64,000 nucleotides of DNA from positions 2,151,501 to 2,215,500 of the forward strand of contig CP029329.1 of the NCBI GenBank assembly GCA_003129525.1, given 5' to 3'. The position numbers were made by a program, and so were the translations under genes. Shown piece after piece: positions 43,197 to 53,283 of this stretch. Each line of letters opens with the position of its first letter. The first letter of the stretch is position 1. The notes beneath the pieces were generated by a model. It worked only from the letters and a program-made list of their open reading frames with translations, did no database searches and was not told the origin of the DNA. The stretch is from Clostridium beijerinckii (GTDB lineage Bacteria > Bacillota > Clostridia > Clostridiales > Clostridiaceae).

Positions 43197-43661
43197 ATGG
43201 AGGTATCAAATTTAATTGATATGAATGCCTTGAAAGAAGATTTAAAAAAGAAGGGTTATAAATTAACGCCCCAAAGAAGATCTATTGTTGATACAATTAT
43301 AGATAATGAAGGCAAGCATTTAACAGCAGAGGAAATATATGATAAAGTTAAAGTGAGTTGTCCGGAAATTGGTTTAGCGACAGTATATAGAACTATTCTT
43401 TTGTTAGAAGAACTAGGCGTTATATCTAGATTAGATTTAAATGATGGATGTAGTAGATATGAAATTGTACATTCAGATGAAACACATAGACACCATCATC
43501 TTATTTGTAATATTTGTCATAAAGTTTCAGAAGTACAAGATGATTTATTAGAAGAGCTTGAAGCAGATATTGAGAAACAATATAAATTTAAGATTTTAGA
43601 TCATAGTGTGAAGTTTTATGGAATATGTGACGACTGTCAAAAAAAACTTGGTGATGAATAA
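43197..43661 (+). CDS. Fur family metal-dependent regulator
   Basis: 154 residues. Winged helix KGYKLTPQRRSIVDTI, recognition region GLATVYRTILLLEELGVISR, metal site HRHHHLICNICHK (about 98-110) and structural-zinc cysteines (C-x2-C in ICNIC and CDDC near the end). ATG 43197 with GTGAGGTG in front; GTG 43188 overlaps it. Whether it senses iron, zinc or peroxide cannot be told here; its conserved place next to yqgF/DUF1292 and rnj is common in clostridia. Confidence 0.93.
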   Translation: MEVSNLIDMNALKEDLKKKGYKLTPQRRSIVDTIIDNEGKHLTAEEIYDKVKVSCPEIGLATVYRTILLLEELGVISRLDLNDGCSRYEIVHSDETHRHHHLICNICHKVSEVQDDLLEELEADIEKQYKFKILDHSVKFYGICDDCQKKLGDE

Positions 43662-43723
43662 AAGGACTTTTAAATAAAGAAAGAACCTTTGTTTATAAAT
43701 AATATAAGAAAAGGAGGGGAAAT

Positions 43724-45391
43724 ATGAAGAATGAAAGAGCGAAGATAAAAATAATTCCTCTTGGTGGCATAAACGAAATTGGGAAAAACATAACAGCTAT
43801 TGAATATAAGGAAGATATTATAGTAATAGATTGTGGATTAAAATTCCCAGATGACGATATGTTTGGAATAGATATTGTAATACCAGATATTTCATATCTA
43901 ATTAAAAATTCTGAAAAGATTAAAGGAATATTTTTAACTCATGGACATGAAGACCATATAGGAGCATTACCATATATATTAAAACAATTAAATGTTCCGG
44001 TTTATGGCACTAAGCTTACTCTTGGTATTGTTGAGACAAAACTAAAAGAACACGGTCTATTAGCTTCAACAGAATTAGTAAGAGTTAAGCCAAAGGATAT
44101 AATTAAATTAGACAGCGTTTCAGTAGAATTCATAAAGACGAATCATTCAATTGCAGATTCAGTTGCAATTGCGATTCATACACCACTTGGCGTAGTACTT
44201 CATACGGGAGATTTTAAGATTGACTACACACCAATTGATGGAGAAATGATGGATTTTGGGAGATTAGCTGAATTAGGTAGAAAAGGTGTTTTGGTAATGA
44301 TGGCGGATTCAACAAATGTTGAAAGGCCAGGGTATACTATGACAGAAAGAGTTGTGGGGGAAACCTTCTTGCGATTATTTAATAAAGCAAAAGGTAGAAT
44401 AATAGTTGCCACATTTGCATCTAATGTTCATAGAATTCAACAAATCATTACAGCAGCTGAAGCTTATGAAAAAAAAGTAGCTGTATCGGGAAGAAGTATG
44501 GAGAATATTGTTCAAGTAGCAATAGAACTCGGATATCTTACAATTGGAACAGATGTACTTATCCCTGTAGATGAAATTTCAAAATATCCTAATGATAAAG
44601 TTGTGATAATAACAACTGGTAGCCAAGGAGAGCCGATGTCTGCACTGTCAAGAATGGCAGCTTCAGAACATAGAAAGATTAATGTGGTGCCTGGTGATAC
44701 GGTTATTATTTCAGCAACACCAATACCAGGAAATGAAAAATTGGTTTCAAAGGTTGTAAATCAATTATTTAAAAAGGGCGCTGAGGTAATATATGATTCT
44801 CAAGAAAAGATTCATGTGTCAGGTCACGCTTGTCAAGAAGAATTGAAATTAATGCACTCATTAGTTAAGCCAAGATTCTTCATTCCAGTCCATGGAGAAT
44901 ATAGACATTTAAAAAAACATGGAGAACTAGCAGTGGAACTTGGATTATCAGAGAAAAATTTATTGATACCTGAAAATGGCGATGTAATTGAAGTTGCAAG
45001 GAATTATATTAAAAAGAATGGTGCTGTTCTTTCAGGGCAAGTCTTTGTTGATGGACTTGGAGTTGGAGATGTTGGAAATATAGTTTTAAGAGATAGAAAA
45101 CATCTTTCGCAAGATGGTATCTTAACAATTGTCGTTACAATGGAAAAACAAACAGGTAAAATTGTATCTGGACCAGATATAATTTCAAGGGGATTCGTAT
45201 ATGTAAGAGAATCAGAAGGACTTATGGATGAAGCTAGAGAAATTGTAAAGTCAGTACTCAGAAATTGTGAAGAAAGACAAATCACTGACTGGGCAACATT
45301 AAAGTCTAAAATGAGGGATGAACTTAGAGAATTCCTTTATGAAAAGACCAAGAGAAAACCTATGATATTACCAATAATTATGGAATTTTAG
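43724..45391 (+). CDS. rnjA: Ribonuclease J
   Basis: 555-residue metallo-beta-lactamase/beta-CASP RNase acting in mRNA decay and rRNA maturation. FLTHGHEDHIGALPY (about 69-83) is the HxHxDH zinc motif; VVLHTGDFKIDYTP and MADSTNVERPGYTMTE follow; IHVSGHACQEE and FFIPVHGEYRHL are the beta-CASP motifs. The C-terminal domain is present. ATG 43724 behind AAGGAGGGG. Confidence 0.96.
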   Translation: MKNERAKIKIIPLGGINEIGKNITAIEYKEDIIVIDCGLKFPDDDMFGIDIVIPDISYLIKNSEKIKGIFLTHGHEDHIGALPYILKQLNVPVYGTKLTLGIVETKLKEHGLLASTELVRVKPKDIIKLDSVSVEFIKTNHSIADSVAIAIHTPLGVVLHTGDFKIDYTPIDGEMMDFGRLAELGRKGVLVMMADSTNVERPGYTMTERVVGETFLRLFNKAKGRIIVATFASNVHRIQQIITAAEAYEKKVAVSGRSMENIVQVAIELGYLTIGTDVLIPVDEISKYPNDKVVIITTGSQGEPMSALSRMAASEHRKINVVPGDTVIISATPIPGNEKLVSKVVNQLFKKGAEVIYDSQEKIHVSGHACQEELKLMHSLVKPRFFIPVHGEYRHLKKHGELAVELGLSEKNLLIPENGDVIEVARNYIKKNGAVLSGQVFVDGLGVGDVGNIVLRDRKHLSQDGILTIVVTMEKQTGKIVSGPDIISRGFVYVRESEGLMDEAREIVKSVLRNCEERQITDWATLKSKMRDELREFLYEKTKRKPMILPIIMEF

Positions 45392-45765
45392 AATATCTGA
45401 AATCAATAGTCGGATTGTACTAATATAACAACTAATTATTATTTTTTAATTAGTATATTAGTAAATTTGATAATTAATTTCGAATAGGGTTGACTTTTTT
45501 TGTTAGAGAGAGTAAAATTTAAGACAGTTGTGTAGGAAATTGGATACGTAAAGTGTCCAATTTTCTTTTGGAAAAAAACAGTTATAGGTTTACATAGAAT
45601 ATATATAAGTGGTTTTAGTTAAGTTTATTTATAAAAAATACAATTTTTAAAATATCAAATAAGAAATTATTTGCAATATATACTTAAATTTCAACGCATG
45701 TATATACATAACTATAGACAAACTAATAAAAATTTCGCAGCTAAATGCTGTATGGAGGAATAAAA
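45392..45765. other. Intergenic region between rnjA and typA
   Basis: Contains a hairpin AAATTGGATAC/GTGTCCAATTT (45538-45563) followed by TCTTTT, a likely terminator, and AT-rich sequence. A TTGACT (45490-45495) has no convincing -10 partner. No gene seen. Confidence 0.55.
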
Positions 45766-47592
45766 ATGGAATTAACTAAAAGAGAAGACATACGAAATAT
45801 TGCTATCATAGCCCACGTTGACCATGGTAAGACAACTTTAGTAGATGCTTTGCTTAGACAAAGTCATACATTTAGAGTTAACGAAAAAGTAGAAGAAAGA
45901 GTAATGGATTCTAATGACTTAGAAAAAGAAAGAGGAATTACAATTCTTTCAAAAAATACTGCAGTAATTTATAATGATATAAAAATAAACATAGTAGATA
46001 CACCAGGACATGCTGATTTTGGTGGAGAAGTTGAACGTGTACTTAAGATGGTTGATTCAGTTCTACTTGTTGTTGATTCTTATGAAGGACCAATGCCACA
46101 AACTAAATTCGTTTTAAAGAAATCATTAGAACTAGGCTTAAAGCCAATAGTTATAATTAATAAAATAGATAAGCCAAATGCTAGACCAACAGACGTTATT
46201 GATGAAGTATTTGACCTATTTGTAGAACTTGGAGCTAATGATAAACAATTAGATTTCCAAATTATTTATGCATCAGCTAGAGAAGGTTTTGCAAAATATA
46301 ATGTAGATGACGAAAATAATGATATGACTCCTATATTTGACACAATATTAAAATATGTTGCGCCACCAGAAGGATATATAGATGAACCACTTCAAATGCT
46401 TGTTAGTACATTAGATACAAATGCATTTGTTGGGAAAATTGCAATTGGTAAAATACATAGAGGTACAGTTAAGAGAAATCAAACAGTTACTTTAATAAAG
46501 AGTGATGGATCAACTGGTAATTTCAAAATAACTAGTATATTTACGTATAAGGGATTAAAGAGAGAAGAAGCAGAAGAAGCTTCAATGGGAGATATAGTTG
46601 CAGTAAGTGGTGTTCTTGATGCTAATATAGGTGATACTATAGCAGATTCTGCAATGCCAGAAGCACTTCCATTCTTAGAAATAGATGAACCAACATTAAA
46701 CATGAACTTCATGGTTAATGATTCACCATTTGCAGGTCAAGAAGGTGATTTTGTAACATCAAGACATTTAAGAGATAGATTAATGAAGGAACTTGAAACA
46801 AATGTAAGTTTAAGAGTAAAAGAACTTACTCCAGATTGTTTTGAAGTTGCAGGAAGAGGAGAACTTCATCTTTCAGTTCTTATTGAAACAATGAGAAGAG
46901 AAGGATATGAATTCCAAGTTTCAAAGGCAAATGTTATATTTAGAGAAGAAAATGGCCATAAGGAAGAACCAATGGAGTACTTAACAATTGATGTTCCAGA
47001 AGAATTCATGGGACCAGTTATGGAAAAATTAGGACCTAGAAAAGCCGAAATGGTTAATATGACATCAGCAGTAAATGGATATACAAGATTAGAATTCACA
47101 GTTCCAGCTAGAGGTCTTATTGGATTTAGAAGTGAATTAATGACTGATACAAAGGGTAATGGAATTATGAATCACGTATTCCATTCATATGAAAAATACA
47201 AAGGTGAAATTCCAGGAAGAAGCAGAGGATCAATAATTTCATTTGAAACTGGAGATTCAATAGCATATGGATTATTTAGTGCTCAAGAAAGAGGTCAATT
47301 ATTCATAGGAGCTGGTGTTCCAGTTTATGGTGGTATGGTTGTTGGTGTTTCTGCAAGAGCAGACGATCTTGAAATTAACGTATGTAAAATGAAGAAACTT
47401 ACTAATACAAGATCATCAGGTGCGGATGATGCATTAAAATTAACTCCACCACTTGAAATGTCTCTTGAACAATGTTTAGAGTTCATAAATAATGATGAAT
47501 TAGTTGAAGTTACACCAAAAACTATAAGAATGAGAAAAAGAATATTAGATAGTGCTGAAAGAAGAAGAACAAGTAGCAGAAGCAAAAAATAA
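45766..47592 (+). CDS. typA: Translational GTPase TypA/BipA
   Basis: 608-residue ribosome-associated GTPase. G1 [10 protein letters not shown], switch [11 protein letters not shown]3 [13 protein letters not shown]4 NKIDKP, followed by EF-G-like domains and the BipA-specific C-terminal domain ([20 protein letters not shown]). ATG 45766 behind GGAGG; the frame from 45745 includes the ribosome site and is rejected. Needed for ribosome assembly and stress growth in other bacteria. Confidence 0.97.
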   Translation: MELTKREDIRNIAIIAHVDHGKTTLVDALLRQSHTFRVNEKVEERVMDSNDLEKERGITILSKNTAVIYNDIKINIVDTPGHADFGGEVERVLKMVDSVLLVVDSYEGPMPQTKFVLKKSLELGLKPIVIINKIDKPNARPTDVIDEVFDLFVELGANDKQLDFQIIYASAREGFAKYNVDDENNDMTPIFDTILKYVAPPEGYIDEPLQMLVSTLDTNAFVGKIAIGKIHRGTVKRNQTVTLIKSDGSTGNFKITSIFTYKGLKREEAEEASMGDIVAVSGVLDANIGDTIADSAMPEALPFLEIDEPTLNMNFMVNDSPFAGQEGDFVTSRHLRDRLMKELETNVSLRVKELTPDCFEVAGRGELHLSVLIETMRREGYEFQVSKANVIFREENGHKEEPMEYLTIDVPEEFMGPVMEKLGPRKAEMVNMTSAVNGYTRLEFTVPARGLIGFRSELMTDTKGNGIMNHVFHSYEKYKGEIPGRSRGSIISFETGDSIAYGLFSAQERGQLFIGAGVPVYGGMVVGVSARADDLEINVCKMKKLTNTRSSGADDALKLTPPLEMSLEQCLEFINNDELVEVTPKTIRMRKRILDSAERRRTSSRSKK

Positions 47593-47640
47593 TTTTGCTA
47601 AAAATACTTTAAGCATAAGGCGCATTTAAAAAATAACAGA

Positions 47641-47672
47641 CTAGTATGATTGTATATTTTCAATCATACTAG
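47641..47672 (+). terminator. Hairpin after typA
   Basis: CTAGTATGATTG pairs perfectly with CAATCATACTAG; only a weak T-run follows. A second hairpin AGTAAATGGTC/GACTATTTACT with TTTTAAT (47720-47753) lies just before mltG. Confidence 0.7.
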
Positions 47673-47773
47673 GCCGTTAAATTTCTTTCATGTGACATAA
47701 ATAAAATAAATATAATAAAAGTAAATGGTCTTTGTTAGACTATTTACTTTTAATTATATCTAGGAGAAAGTTT

Positions 47774-48799
47774 ATGAATAAATACAAACCCTTTAGAAAA
47801 TTAATAATATTAATAATATTTTTTTTATTTGCTATAGGATTTACGTTTGTAATTTCTTATAAAAGATTCATAGAAAAACCATTGAAATCTAATGAGGATA
47901 CAATTATTATTGAGGTAAAACCAGGTGAAGGTTTTTATGATATATTAAATAAGTTAGATAAAGAAAATAAATTATCTAATAAAATTTTGCTTAAAGTAAA
48001 ATTGGCAATAGACAAAACCAATGTTAACTTAAGAGAGGGAATATACGAAATAGATACTAACACCACATTAGAAAACTTGATAAATTCTCTTGAAAATGCA
48101 ACTGATGATAAAGGTTTAGTCAAATTAACAATTCCAGAGGGATATTCAATAGAAGATATTGCAAATATAGTAGAAGAAAAAGGACTTTGCTCTAAGGAAG
48201 AATTTTTAAAGTCAGTTAAGAATTATGAATTACCGGAATATGTTAAAGCTAATGATAAAAAAAGATATAATTTAGAAGGGTTTTTATATCCAGATACATA
48301 TTTAATAGAAAAAGGTTCAGATGCAAACTTAATAATTAAAACCATATTAAATAGATTCGAAGAGATATTAAAGCAAGTAAAAGATGAAACTAAAGTTGAT
48401 ATAAAAGATAAAGATGTGGAAAAGATAATTACTATAGCTTCTATGATAGAAAGAGAAGCTAGGGTTCAAAGTGATAGACCATTAATTTCATCCGTTGTTT
48501 ACAATAGATTAGAAGACGGGATGAAACTTCAAATAGATGCTGCAGTAATTTATGGTTTAGGATATCATGTAGATGTAGTACTAAATAAGCATTTGGAAGT
48601 AGATTCACCATATAATGTTTATAAGTATACAGGGTTACCAGTAGGCCCTATAGCGAATCCTGGTATTGATTGTATTAAAGCTGCAATACTTCCGGAAAAG
48701 ACAGATTATTTATATTATATTTTGAAAAAAGATGGTTCGCATTATTTTACTAGTAATTATGATGATTTTTTAAATAAGAAAAAAGAACTAGGATATTAG
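47774..48799 (+). CDS. mltG: Endolytic murein transglycosylase MltG
   Basis: 341 residues. One N-terminal helix (about 12-33), then a LysM-like region (IEVKPGEGFYDILNKL) and the YceG catalytic domain, with EGYSIEDIANIVEEKGL, IIERE-type catalytic glutamate in ASMIEREARVQSDRP, VVYNRLEDGMKLQIDAAVIY and GLPVGPIANPGIDCI. It cleaves nascent glycan strands at the membrane and is thought to release them. ATG 47774 behind AGGAGA. First gene of a three-gene operon. Confidence 0.95.
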   Translation: MNKYKPFRKLIILIIFFLFAIGFTFVISYKRFIEKPLKSNEDTIIIEVKPGEGFYDILNKLDKENKLSNKILLKVKLAIDKTNVNLREGIYEIDTNTTLENLINSLENATDDKGLVKLTIPEGYSIEDIANIVEEKGLCSKEEFLKSVKNYELPEYVKANDKKRYNLEGFLYPDTYLIEKGSDANLIIKTILNRFEEILKQVKDETKVDIKDKDVEKIITIASMIEREARVQSDRPLISSVVYNRLEDGMKLQIDAAVIYGLGYHVDVVLNKHLEVDSPYNVYKYTGLPVGPIANPGIDCIKAAILPEKTDYLYYILKKDGSHYFTSNYDDFLNKKKELGY

Positions 48800-48811
48800 T
48801 GGAGGGAATTC

Positions 48812-49456
48812 ATGAGTGAGATTACATATGACTATATGGAAGAATATATTAGAGGTTTAATTCCTGATAGAGATGGTACTTTAAAAGAAATAGAAGATTT
48901 TGCAAGAGAGAATGGTGTACCTATTGTTCAAAAGGAAACAGGAGTGTTTCTTGAATTTATGACTAGTATGAAAAAGCCTAAAAGAATATTAGAACTTGGA
49001 ACAGCAATAGGTTTTTCATCAATATTAATGTATCAAGCTTCTGGGAATGAACCGGAAATTATAACAATTGAACGTGATGAAAAAATGATAGAACTTGCTA
49101 CTTTGAATTTGGAAAAATTTAATTTAAGCCATAAAATAAAAATTGAAGAAGGCGATTGCTTAGAAATTTTAGAAAAATTAAATGAGCCTTTTGATTTAAT
49201 ATTTATGGATGCAGGAAAAGGTCATTACAATCACTTTTTGCCTCACTGCTTAAGATTACTTAAGGAAGATGGTATAATAGTAGCCGATAATGTTTTATTT
49301 AGAGGTATGGTTGCATCACAAGAATTAGTTAAAAGAAGAAAAATAACAATAGTAAAAAGAATGAGGACTTATTTGGAATTAGTTACTCAGGATAAAGACT
49401 TAATAACATCTGTCATACCTATGGGAGATGGAATTGCAGTCACTAAGAGGAGGTAA
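48812..49456 (+). CDS. trmR: tRNA 5-hydroxyuridine methyltransferase (TrmR/YrrM-like)
   Basis: 214-residue class I SAM methyltransferase (PF01596-like): ILELGTAIGFSSILMY (motif I), TIERDEKMIELA, and DLIFMDAGKGHYNHFL. Its place between mltG and a U32 peptidase corresponds to yrrL-yrrM-yrrN/O in Bacillus subtilis, where YrrM (TrmR) methylates ho5U34 to mo5U34 in tRNA. Sequence alone would only say O-methyltransferase; the neighbours give the more exact call. ATG 48812 behind GGAGGG. Confidence 0.87.
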   Translation: MSEITYDYMEEYIRGLIPDRDGTLKEIEDFARENGVPIVQKETGVFLEFMTSMKKPKRILELGTAIGFSSILMYQASGNEPEIITIERDEKMIELATLNLEKFNLSHKIKIEEGDCLEILEKLNEPFDLIFMDAGKGHYNHFLPHCLRLLKEDGIIVADNVLFRGMVASQELVKRRKITIVKRMRTYLELVTQDKDLITSVIPMGDGIAVTKRR

Positions 49457-49462
49457 ATTAAA

Positions 49463-50683
49463 ATGATAAGACCAGAAATTTTAGCACCAGCAGGAAATTT
49501 AGACAAACTTAAAATAGCAATAGATTTTGGGGCTGATGCAGTATACCTTGGAGGAAGCAAACTTAATTTAAGAGCCTTTGCTGATAATTTTACAAATGAA
49601 AAATTAAAAGAAGGCGTAGAATATGCACATGAAAGAAACAGAAAAGTTTATGTTACAATGAATGTATTTCCTCATAATGAAGATTTAGGTGGAGTTGAGG
49701 ATTATTTAAAAGAATTATATGAAACAGGAATAGATGCTATTATAGCATCAGATCCAGCAATAATATCTGCTGCCAGAGAAGTTGTACCAGAATTAGAAAT
49801 TCATTTGAGTACGCAAGCTAATAATGTTAATTGGAGAGCAGCTAAGTTCTGGTATGATCAAGGTGTTAGAAGAATAGTTATGGCAAGAGAGCTAAGTTTA
49901 ACTGAAATTAAGCAAATGAGAGATAACTTGCCAGAAGATTGTGAAATTGAAGCTTTTGTTCATGGTTCAATGTGTATAAGTTATTCAGGAAGATGTCTAC
50001 TTTCTAATTATATGGTAGGAAGAGATGCCAATAGAGGTGCTTGTGCGCAACCATGCAGATATAATTACAGTTTGGTTGAAGAAAAAAGACCAGGAGAATA
50101 TTATCCTATAGTTGAAGATGAAAATGGAACATATATAATGAATTCTAAAGATTTATGTATGATTGAACATATTGACGATGTTATTAATGCAGGAGTATAC
50201 TCACTTAAGATAGAAGGAAGAATGAAAAGTTTATATTATGTAGCAGCTGTGGTTAAATCATATAAACAAGCTGTAGATGCATATATGAAGGATCCTGAGA
50301 ATTATAAGTTTGATCCAAAATGGATGGAAAATTTAAATAATGTAAGTCATAGACAATTTCATACTGGTTTTTATTATGGACCAAATAATGAGCAAGTATA
50401 TGAAGATTCTGGATATATAAGAAATGCTGATATAGTTGGAATTGTAAGAGAATATGATGAAGAAACACAAATAGCCACTATTGAGCATAAAAATAAAGTT
50501 TTAAATGGTGATACAGTAGAAGTTTTAAGACCAGAAGGCGACAACTTTGAAATTGTACTTCATGATATGACTGAAGAAAATGGCACTCCAATTGAAAAAG
50601 CAGCCAGAGCACAAATGACGTATAAAGTGAAAGTGGATATGCCTCTGATGCCAAAAGATTTATTAATTAAAAATAAGGAATAA
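49463..50683 (+). CDS. U32 family protein (probable tRNA uridine 5-hydroxylation, TrhP-like)
   Basis: 406 residues of the peptidase U32 family. PEILAPAGNLDKLKIAIDFG opens the barrel, ELEIHLSTQANNVNW follows, and FVHGSMCISYSGRCLLS through GACAQPCRYNYSL supplies the conserved cysteines that probably hold an iron-sulfur cluster. In B. subtilis and E. coli such proteins next to a TrmR-type gene hydroxylate U34 of tRNA using prephenate; protease activity is doubtful. Starts 6 bases after the methyltransferase stop, behind GAGGAGG. Good candidate for the ho5U-forming partner of TrmR. Confidence 0.85.
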   Translation: MIRPEILAPAGNLDKLKIAIDFGADAVYLGGSKLNLRAFADNFTNEKLKEGVEYAHERNRKVYVTMNVFPHNEDLGGVEDYLKELYETGIDAIIASDPAIISAAREVVPELEIHLSTQANNVNWRAAKFWYDQGVRRIVMARELSLTEIKQMRDNLPEDCEIEAFVHGSMCISYSGRCLLSNYMVGRDANRGACAQPCRYNYSLVEEKRPGEYYPIVEDENGTYIMNSKDLCMIEHIDDVINAGVYSLKIEGRMKSLYYVAAVVKSYKQAVDAYMKDPENYKFDPKWMENLNNVSHRQFHTGFYYGPNNEQVYEDSGYIRNADIVGIVREYDEETQIATIEHKNKVLNGDTVEVLRPEGDNFEIVLHDMTEENGTPIEKAARAQMTYKVKVDMPLMPKDLLIKNKE

Positions 50684-50706
50684 ATATAATTTATTTATTG
50701 AATAAA

Positions 50707-50757
50707 ACACCTTCCTTAAGGCTAGAATTTAAGCTAAAGGGAGGTGTTTTATATTTT
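50707..50757 (+). terminator. Hairpin at the U32/PBP junction that contains the PBP ribosome site
   Basis: AAAACACCTTCCTT (about 50704-50717) pairs with AAGGGAGGTGTTTT (50737-50750), followed by ATATTTTT. The right arm is the GGGAGGTG ribosome site and the proposed start of the next gene, so it is at once a terminator and a possible translation block. Confidence 0.7.
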
Positions 50758-52363
50758 TACTGAAAAATTTAATGGAAACAGAAGACTAATAGAAATTTCA
50801 GCTGTATTTATAACTGCAATTACTATTTTAACAATACGTTTATCTATTCTACAAATATACCCATCTGAAAAGGTTCAGAGTTCTTATCAAAATCATCAGG
50901 AAGAAAATATTAGCGATACAAATTATATGATTTTAGATACTAATGGAAAAGATTTAATGAAGTATGATAAAAAACATGTACTTGTAATAGATACAAAACC
51001 ATTCAGTTTAAATAATTATGAAGAAACACTGGAAGACTTAATGGCTTTAAATTTCATAATGAAGTCTGAAAATCCTGAGTTTAATTATACAGAAATAATG
51101 CAAAAAAGTGGGAAAATATATTATAACATTTCAGAGGATACATATAATAAAATAAATAGTCTTAAAAATATAAAAGGAATATATACGTATATTACAGATG
51201 AAATAGATACTAAAAAAGCATGGAGCATAAGTAATATGTTATCAAAGATATTAGATGAAGAGCATCAAGAAGGATCTCTTGAGGGTGAAATTTATAATTA
51301 TGTAAAAGCGAATGAAAAGCCTAAGAGTGAATTTTATTTAGACGATAGGGCAGTTTATGCGAAACAATCAGTAAGCATAAGTGAAAGCAATAAAAACTTA
51401 AAATTAACAATAGATAGAGAGATAGAAGATAAGGTCAGAGCAGTTTTAGATAAACAGGAATACTCATACTTGAAAAATGTGGGTATAAGCATAATGGAAG
51501 CAGATACTGGGAAAATAAGAGTTATGGTACAAAAAGATGAAAGTGCAGCTAATATAAATCTAGGGATTCAACAAATAGGGTATGAGCCAGGTTCGATTTA
51601 TAAAGTAATAACACTTGGTGCAGCTTTAGATATGGGATTAATAAATATAAATAATACATTTATGTGTAGTGGCAAGATATGCAAAGAGCCTCATGGCCAA
51701 TTATCAGTTGAACAAGCGTTTGAAAAATCTTGTAATGATATATTTGCACAAATAGGTTCCAAGGTGGGATATGAAAAATTAATGGAATACTCAGAAGCAC
51801 AAGGATTATATGATAGAGTATTAAATTTAGAAAGTGGAAATAGAAATGAGGCAAAAGGAATAAAACCAAGTAAGGAATCAGGAATAAACAATATATCCAT
51901 AGGACAATGTATGAATGTAACTCCAGTTCAAATGTTAGGTGCTATAAATACCATAGTAAATAATGGGGTTTATGAAAAGCCATATATCGTTGAGAGCATT
52001 TTAGATAAAGACGATAATGTAGTAGAAGACTTCAAAACTGATAAAAAAAGAGTATATAGTGAAACAACGGCTAAACTGATTAAGAACTCTATGAGGCAGG
52101 TTGTTATAAAAGGTACAGGAATAAAGGCTTATATAGGAGATTTAGATATAGGTGGTAAAACTGGTTCTTCAACAGGCAATGAGGGGCAGACACATGGATG
52201 GTTTGCTGGATATTTCAGTATAGGAGAGAAGAATTATACCATGGTAGTATTTACACCAGAGATAGAGGCAATGAAAGGCTTTAATAATGAAGAACTAGGC
52301 GGAGGAGATACAGCAGCACCGATATTTAAAGATATAGTTAAAACTTTGAATATGAGAGAGTAA
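50744..52363 (+). CDS. Class B penicillin-binding protein (D,D-transpeptidase)
   Basis: 539 residues. An N-terminal helix (about 18-38) anchors it outside the membrane; a short dimerisation-like region precedes the transpeptidase domain. Active-site motifs are SxxK in GYEPGSIYKVITLG (about 283), SxN in SCND (about 329) and KTG in GGKTGSSTGNEGQTHGW (about 470). Related to FtsI/SpoVD-type enzymes but without a PASTA domain. The start is odd: GTG 50744 lies inside the ribosome site GGGAGGTG, and the first ATG is far inside. ATT 50753 would be properly spaced. Position before sigK fits a role in division or sporulation. Confidence 0.88.
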   Translation: MFYIFTEKFNGNRRLIEISAVFITAITILTIRLSILQIYPSEKVQSSYQNHQEENISDTNYMILDTNGKDLMKYDKKHVLVIDTKPFSLNNYEETLEDLMALNFIMKSENPEFNYTEIMQKSGKIYYNISEDTYNKINSLKNIKGIYTYITDEIDTKKAWSISNMLSKILDEEHQEGSLEGEIYNYVKANEKPKSEFYLDDRAVYAKQSVSISESNKNLKLTIDREIEDKVRAVLDKQEYSYLKNVGISIMEADTGKIRVMVQKDESAANINLGIQQIGYEPGSIYKVITLGAALDMGLININNTFMCSGKICKEPHGQLSVEQAFEKSCNDIFAQIGSKVGYEKLMEYSEAQGLYDRVLNLESGNRNEAKGIKPSKESGINNISIGQCMNVTPVQMLGAINTIVNNGVYEKPYIVESILDKDDNVVEDFKTDKKRVYSETTAKLIKNSMRQVVIKGTGIKAYIGDLDIGGKTGSSTGNEGQTHGWFAGYFSIGEKNYTMVVFTPEIEAMKGFNNEELGGGDTAAPIFKDIVKTLNMRE

Positions 52364-52584
52364 AATATCAATGCTCAATGACAATTGACTATCAAATATT
52401 GAACATTGAAAATTGAGCATTGACCATTAAAGATTGACTAAATTATGTAAAGTATAAGTATAAAGTAGAAATTAGGTATCTATATAATATTAGAATAGAA
52501 CTAATATAAAAAATAAAAATGTACACGCAACTTTTTTTGTAGTCAAACATAGTATAATATTAAGCACTGCTATGGAGGAAAAAG
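52364..52584. repeat. Inverted TCAATGCTCAAT repeat upstream of sigK
   Basis: TCAATGCTCAAT (about 52369-52380) pairs with ATTGAGCATTGA (about 52411-52422), with TTGAACATTGAA and ACAATTGAC between. It belongs to the degenerate low-complexity repeats also seen at 1580, 35620 and 39190. A TATAAT (52553-52558) lies before sigK. Confidence 0.6.
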
Positions 52585-53283
52585 GTGTTTATATTAAATA
52601 GCATCATAGACTTAATATTTAATTCGTTTTTTTTAACAGGATATGTAACAAACAGTAACACTTTTCCACTACCATTAGATGAGGCGGAAGAACAACTGTA
52701 TTTGAAGAAGTTTAAAGATGGAGATAAAACTGCAAAAAACATTTTGATTGAAAGAAACTTAAGATTAGTGGCTCATATAGTGAAAAAGTATTCATTTCCC
52801 AATAAAGATGTGGATGAACTAATTTCCATTGGTACTGTTGGATTAATAAAAGCTATTGATTCCTTTGATTCTAGTAAAGGAACTAGACTTGCTACTTACG
52901 CTTCAAGGTGTATTGAAAATGAAATTTTAATGTTGTTTAGAAATAATAAAAAACAAAAAAGTGAAATTTATCTTCAAGATCCAATTGGAGTTGATAAAGA
53001 AGGAAACGAATTTTGCCTTATGGACATATTAAGTAGTGAAAAAGACTGCGTTTTAGATAAAGTTGAAAGTAATTTACAAATTAGAGCTTTATATAAAAAG
53101 TTAGTTGAGTCGCTAACTAAAAGAGAAAGTTCTATTCTAATAATGAGATATGGATTAATAGATGGAAAGTGCAAAACACAAAGAGAAATAGCAGTAAATT
53201 TAGGAATTTCACGTTCGTATGTGTCAAGAATAGAAAAGAAAGCGTTGAAAAAATTAAAGAAAGAGCTATTTACTAAGAACTAG
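52585..53283 (+). CDS. sigK: Sporulation sigma factor SigK (pro-form)
   Basis: 232-residue late mother-cell sigma factor. A hydrophobic pro-sequence (about 1-20, ending FFLTGYVTNSNTFPLPL) precedes region 2 (NLRLVAHIVKKYSFPNKDVD, ELISIGTVGLIKAIDSFD) and region 4 (TKRESSILIMRYGL, then QREIAVNLGISRSYVSRIEK). GTG 52585 behind GGAGG. The gene is intact, with no skin-type insertion. Unlike Bacillus no SpoIVFB/BofA genes are near. Confidence 0.95.
   Translation: MFILNSIIDLIFNSFFLTGYVTNSNTFPLPLDEAEEQLYLKKFKDGDKTAKNILIERNLRLVAHIVKKYSFPNKDVDELISIGTVGLIKAIDSFDSSKGTRLATYASRCIENEILMLFRNNKKQKSEIYLQDPIGVDKEGNEFCLMDILSSEKDCVLDKVESNLQIRALYKKLVESLTKRESSILIMRYGLIDGKCKTQREIAVNLGISRSYVSRIEKKALKKLKKELFTKN

Noticed and set aside
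52585-53283. skin-like element interrupting sigK
   Set aside because: The sigK frame is complete with pro-sequence, regions 2 to 4 and no insertion.
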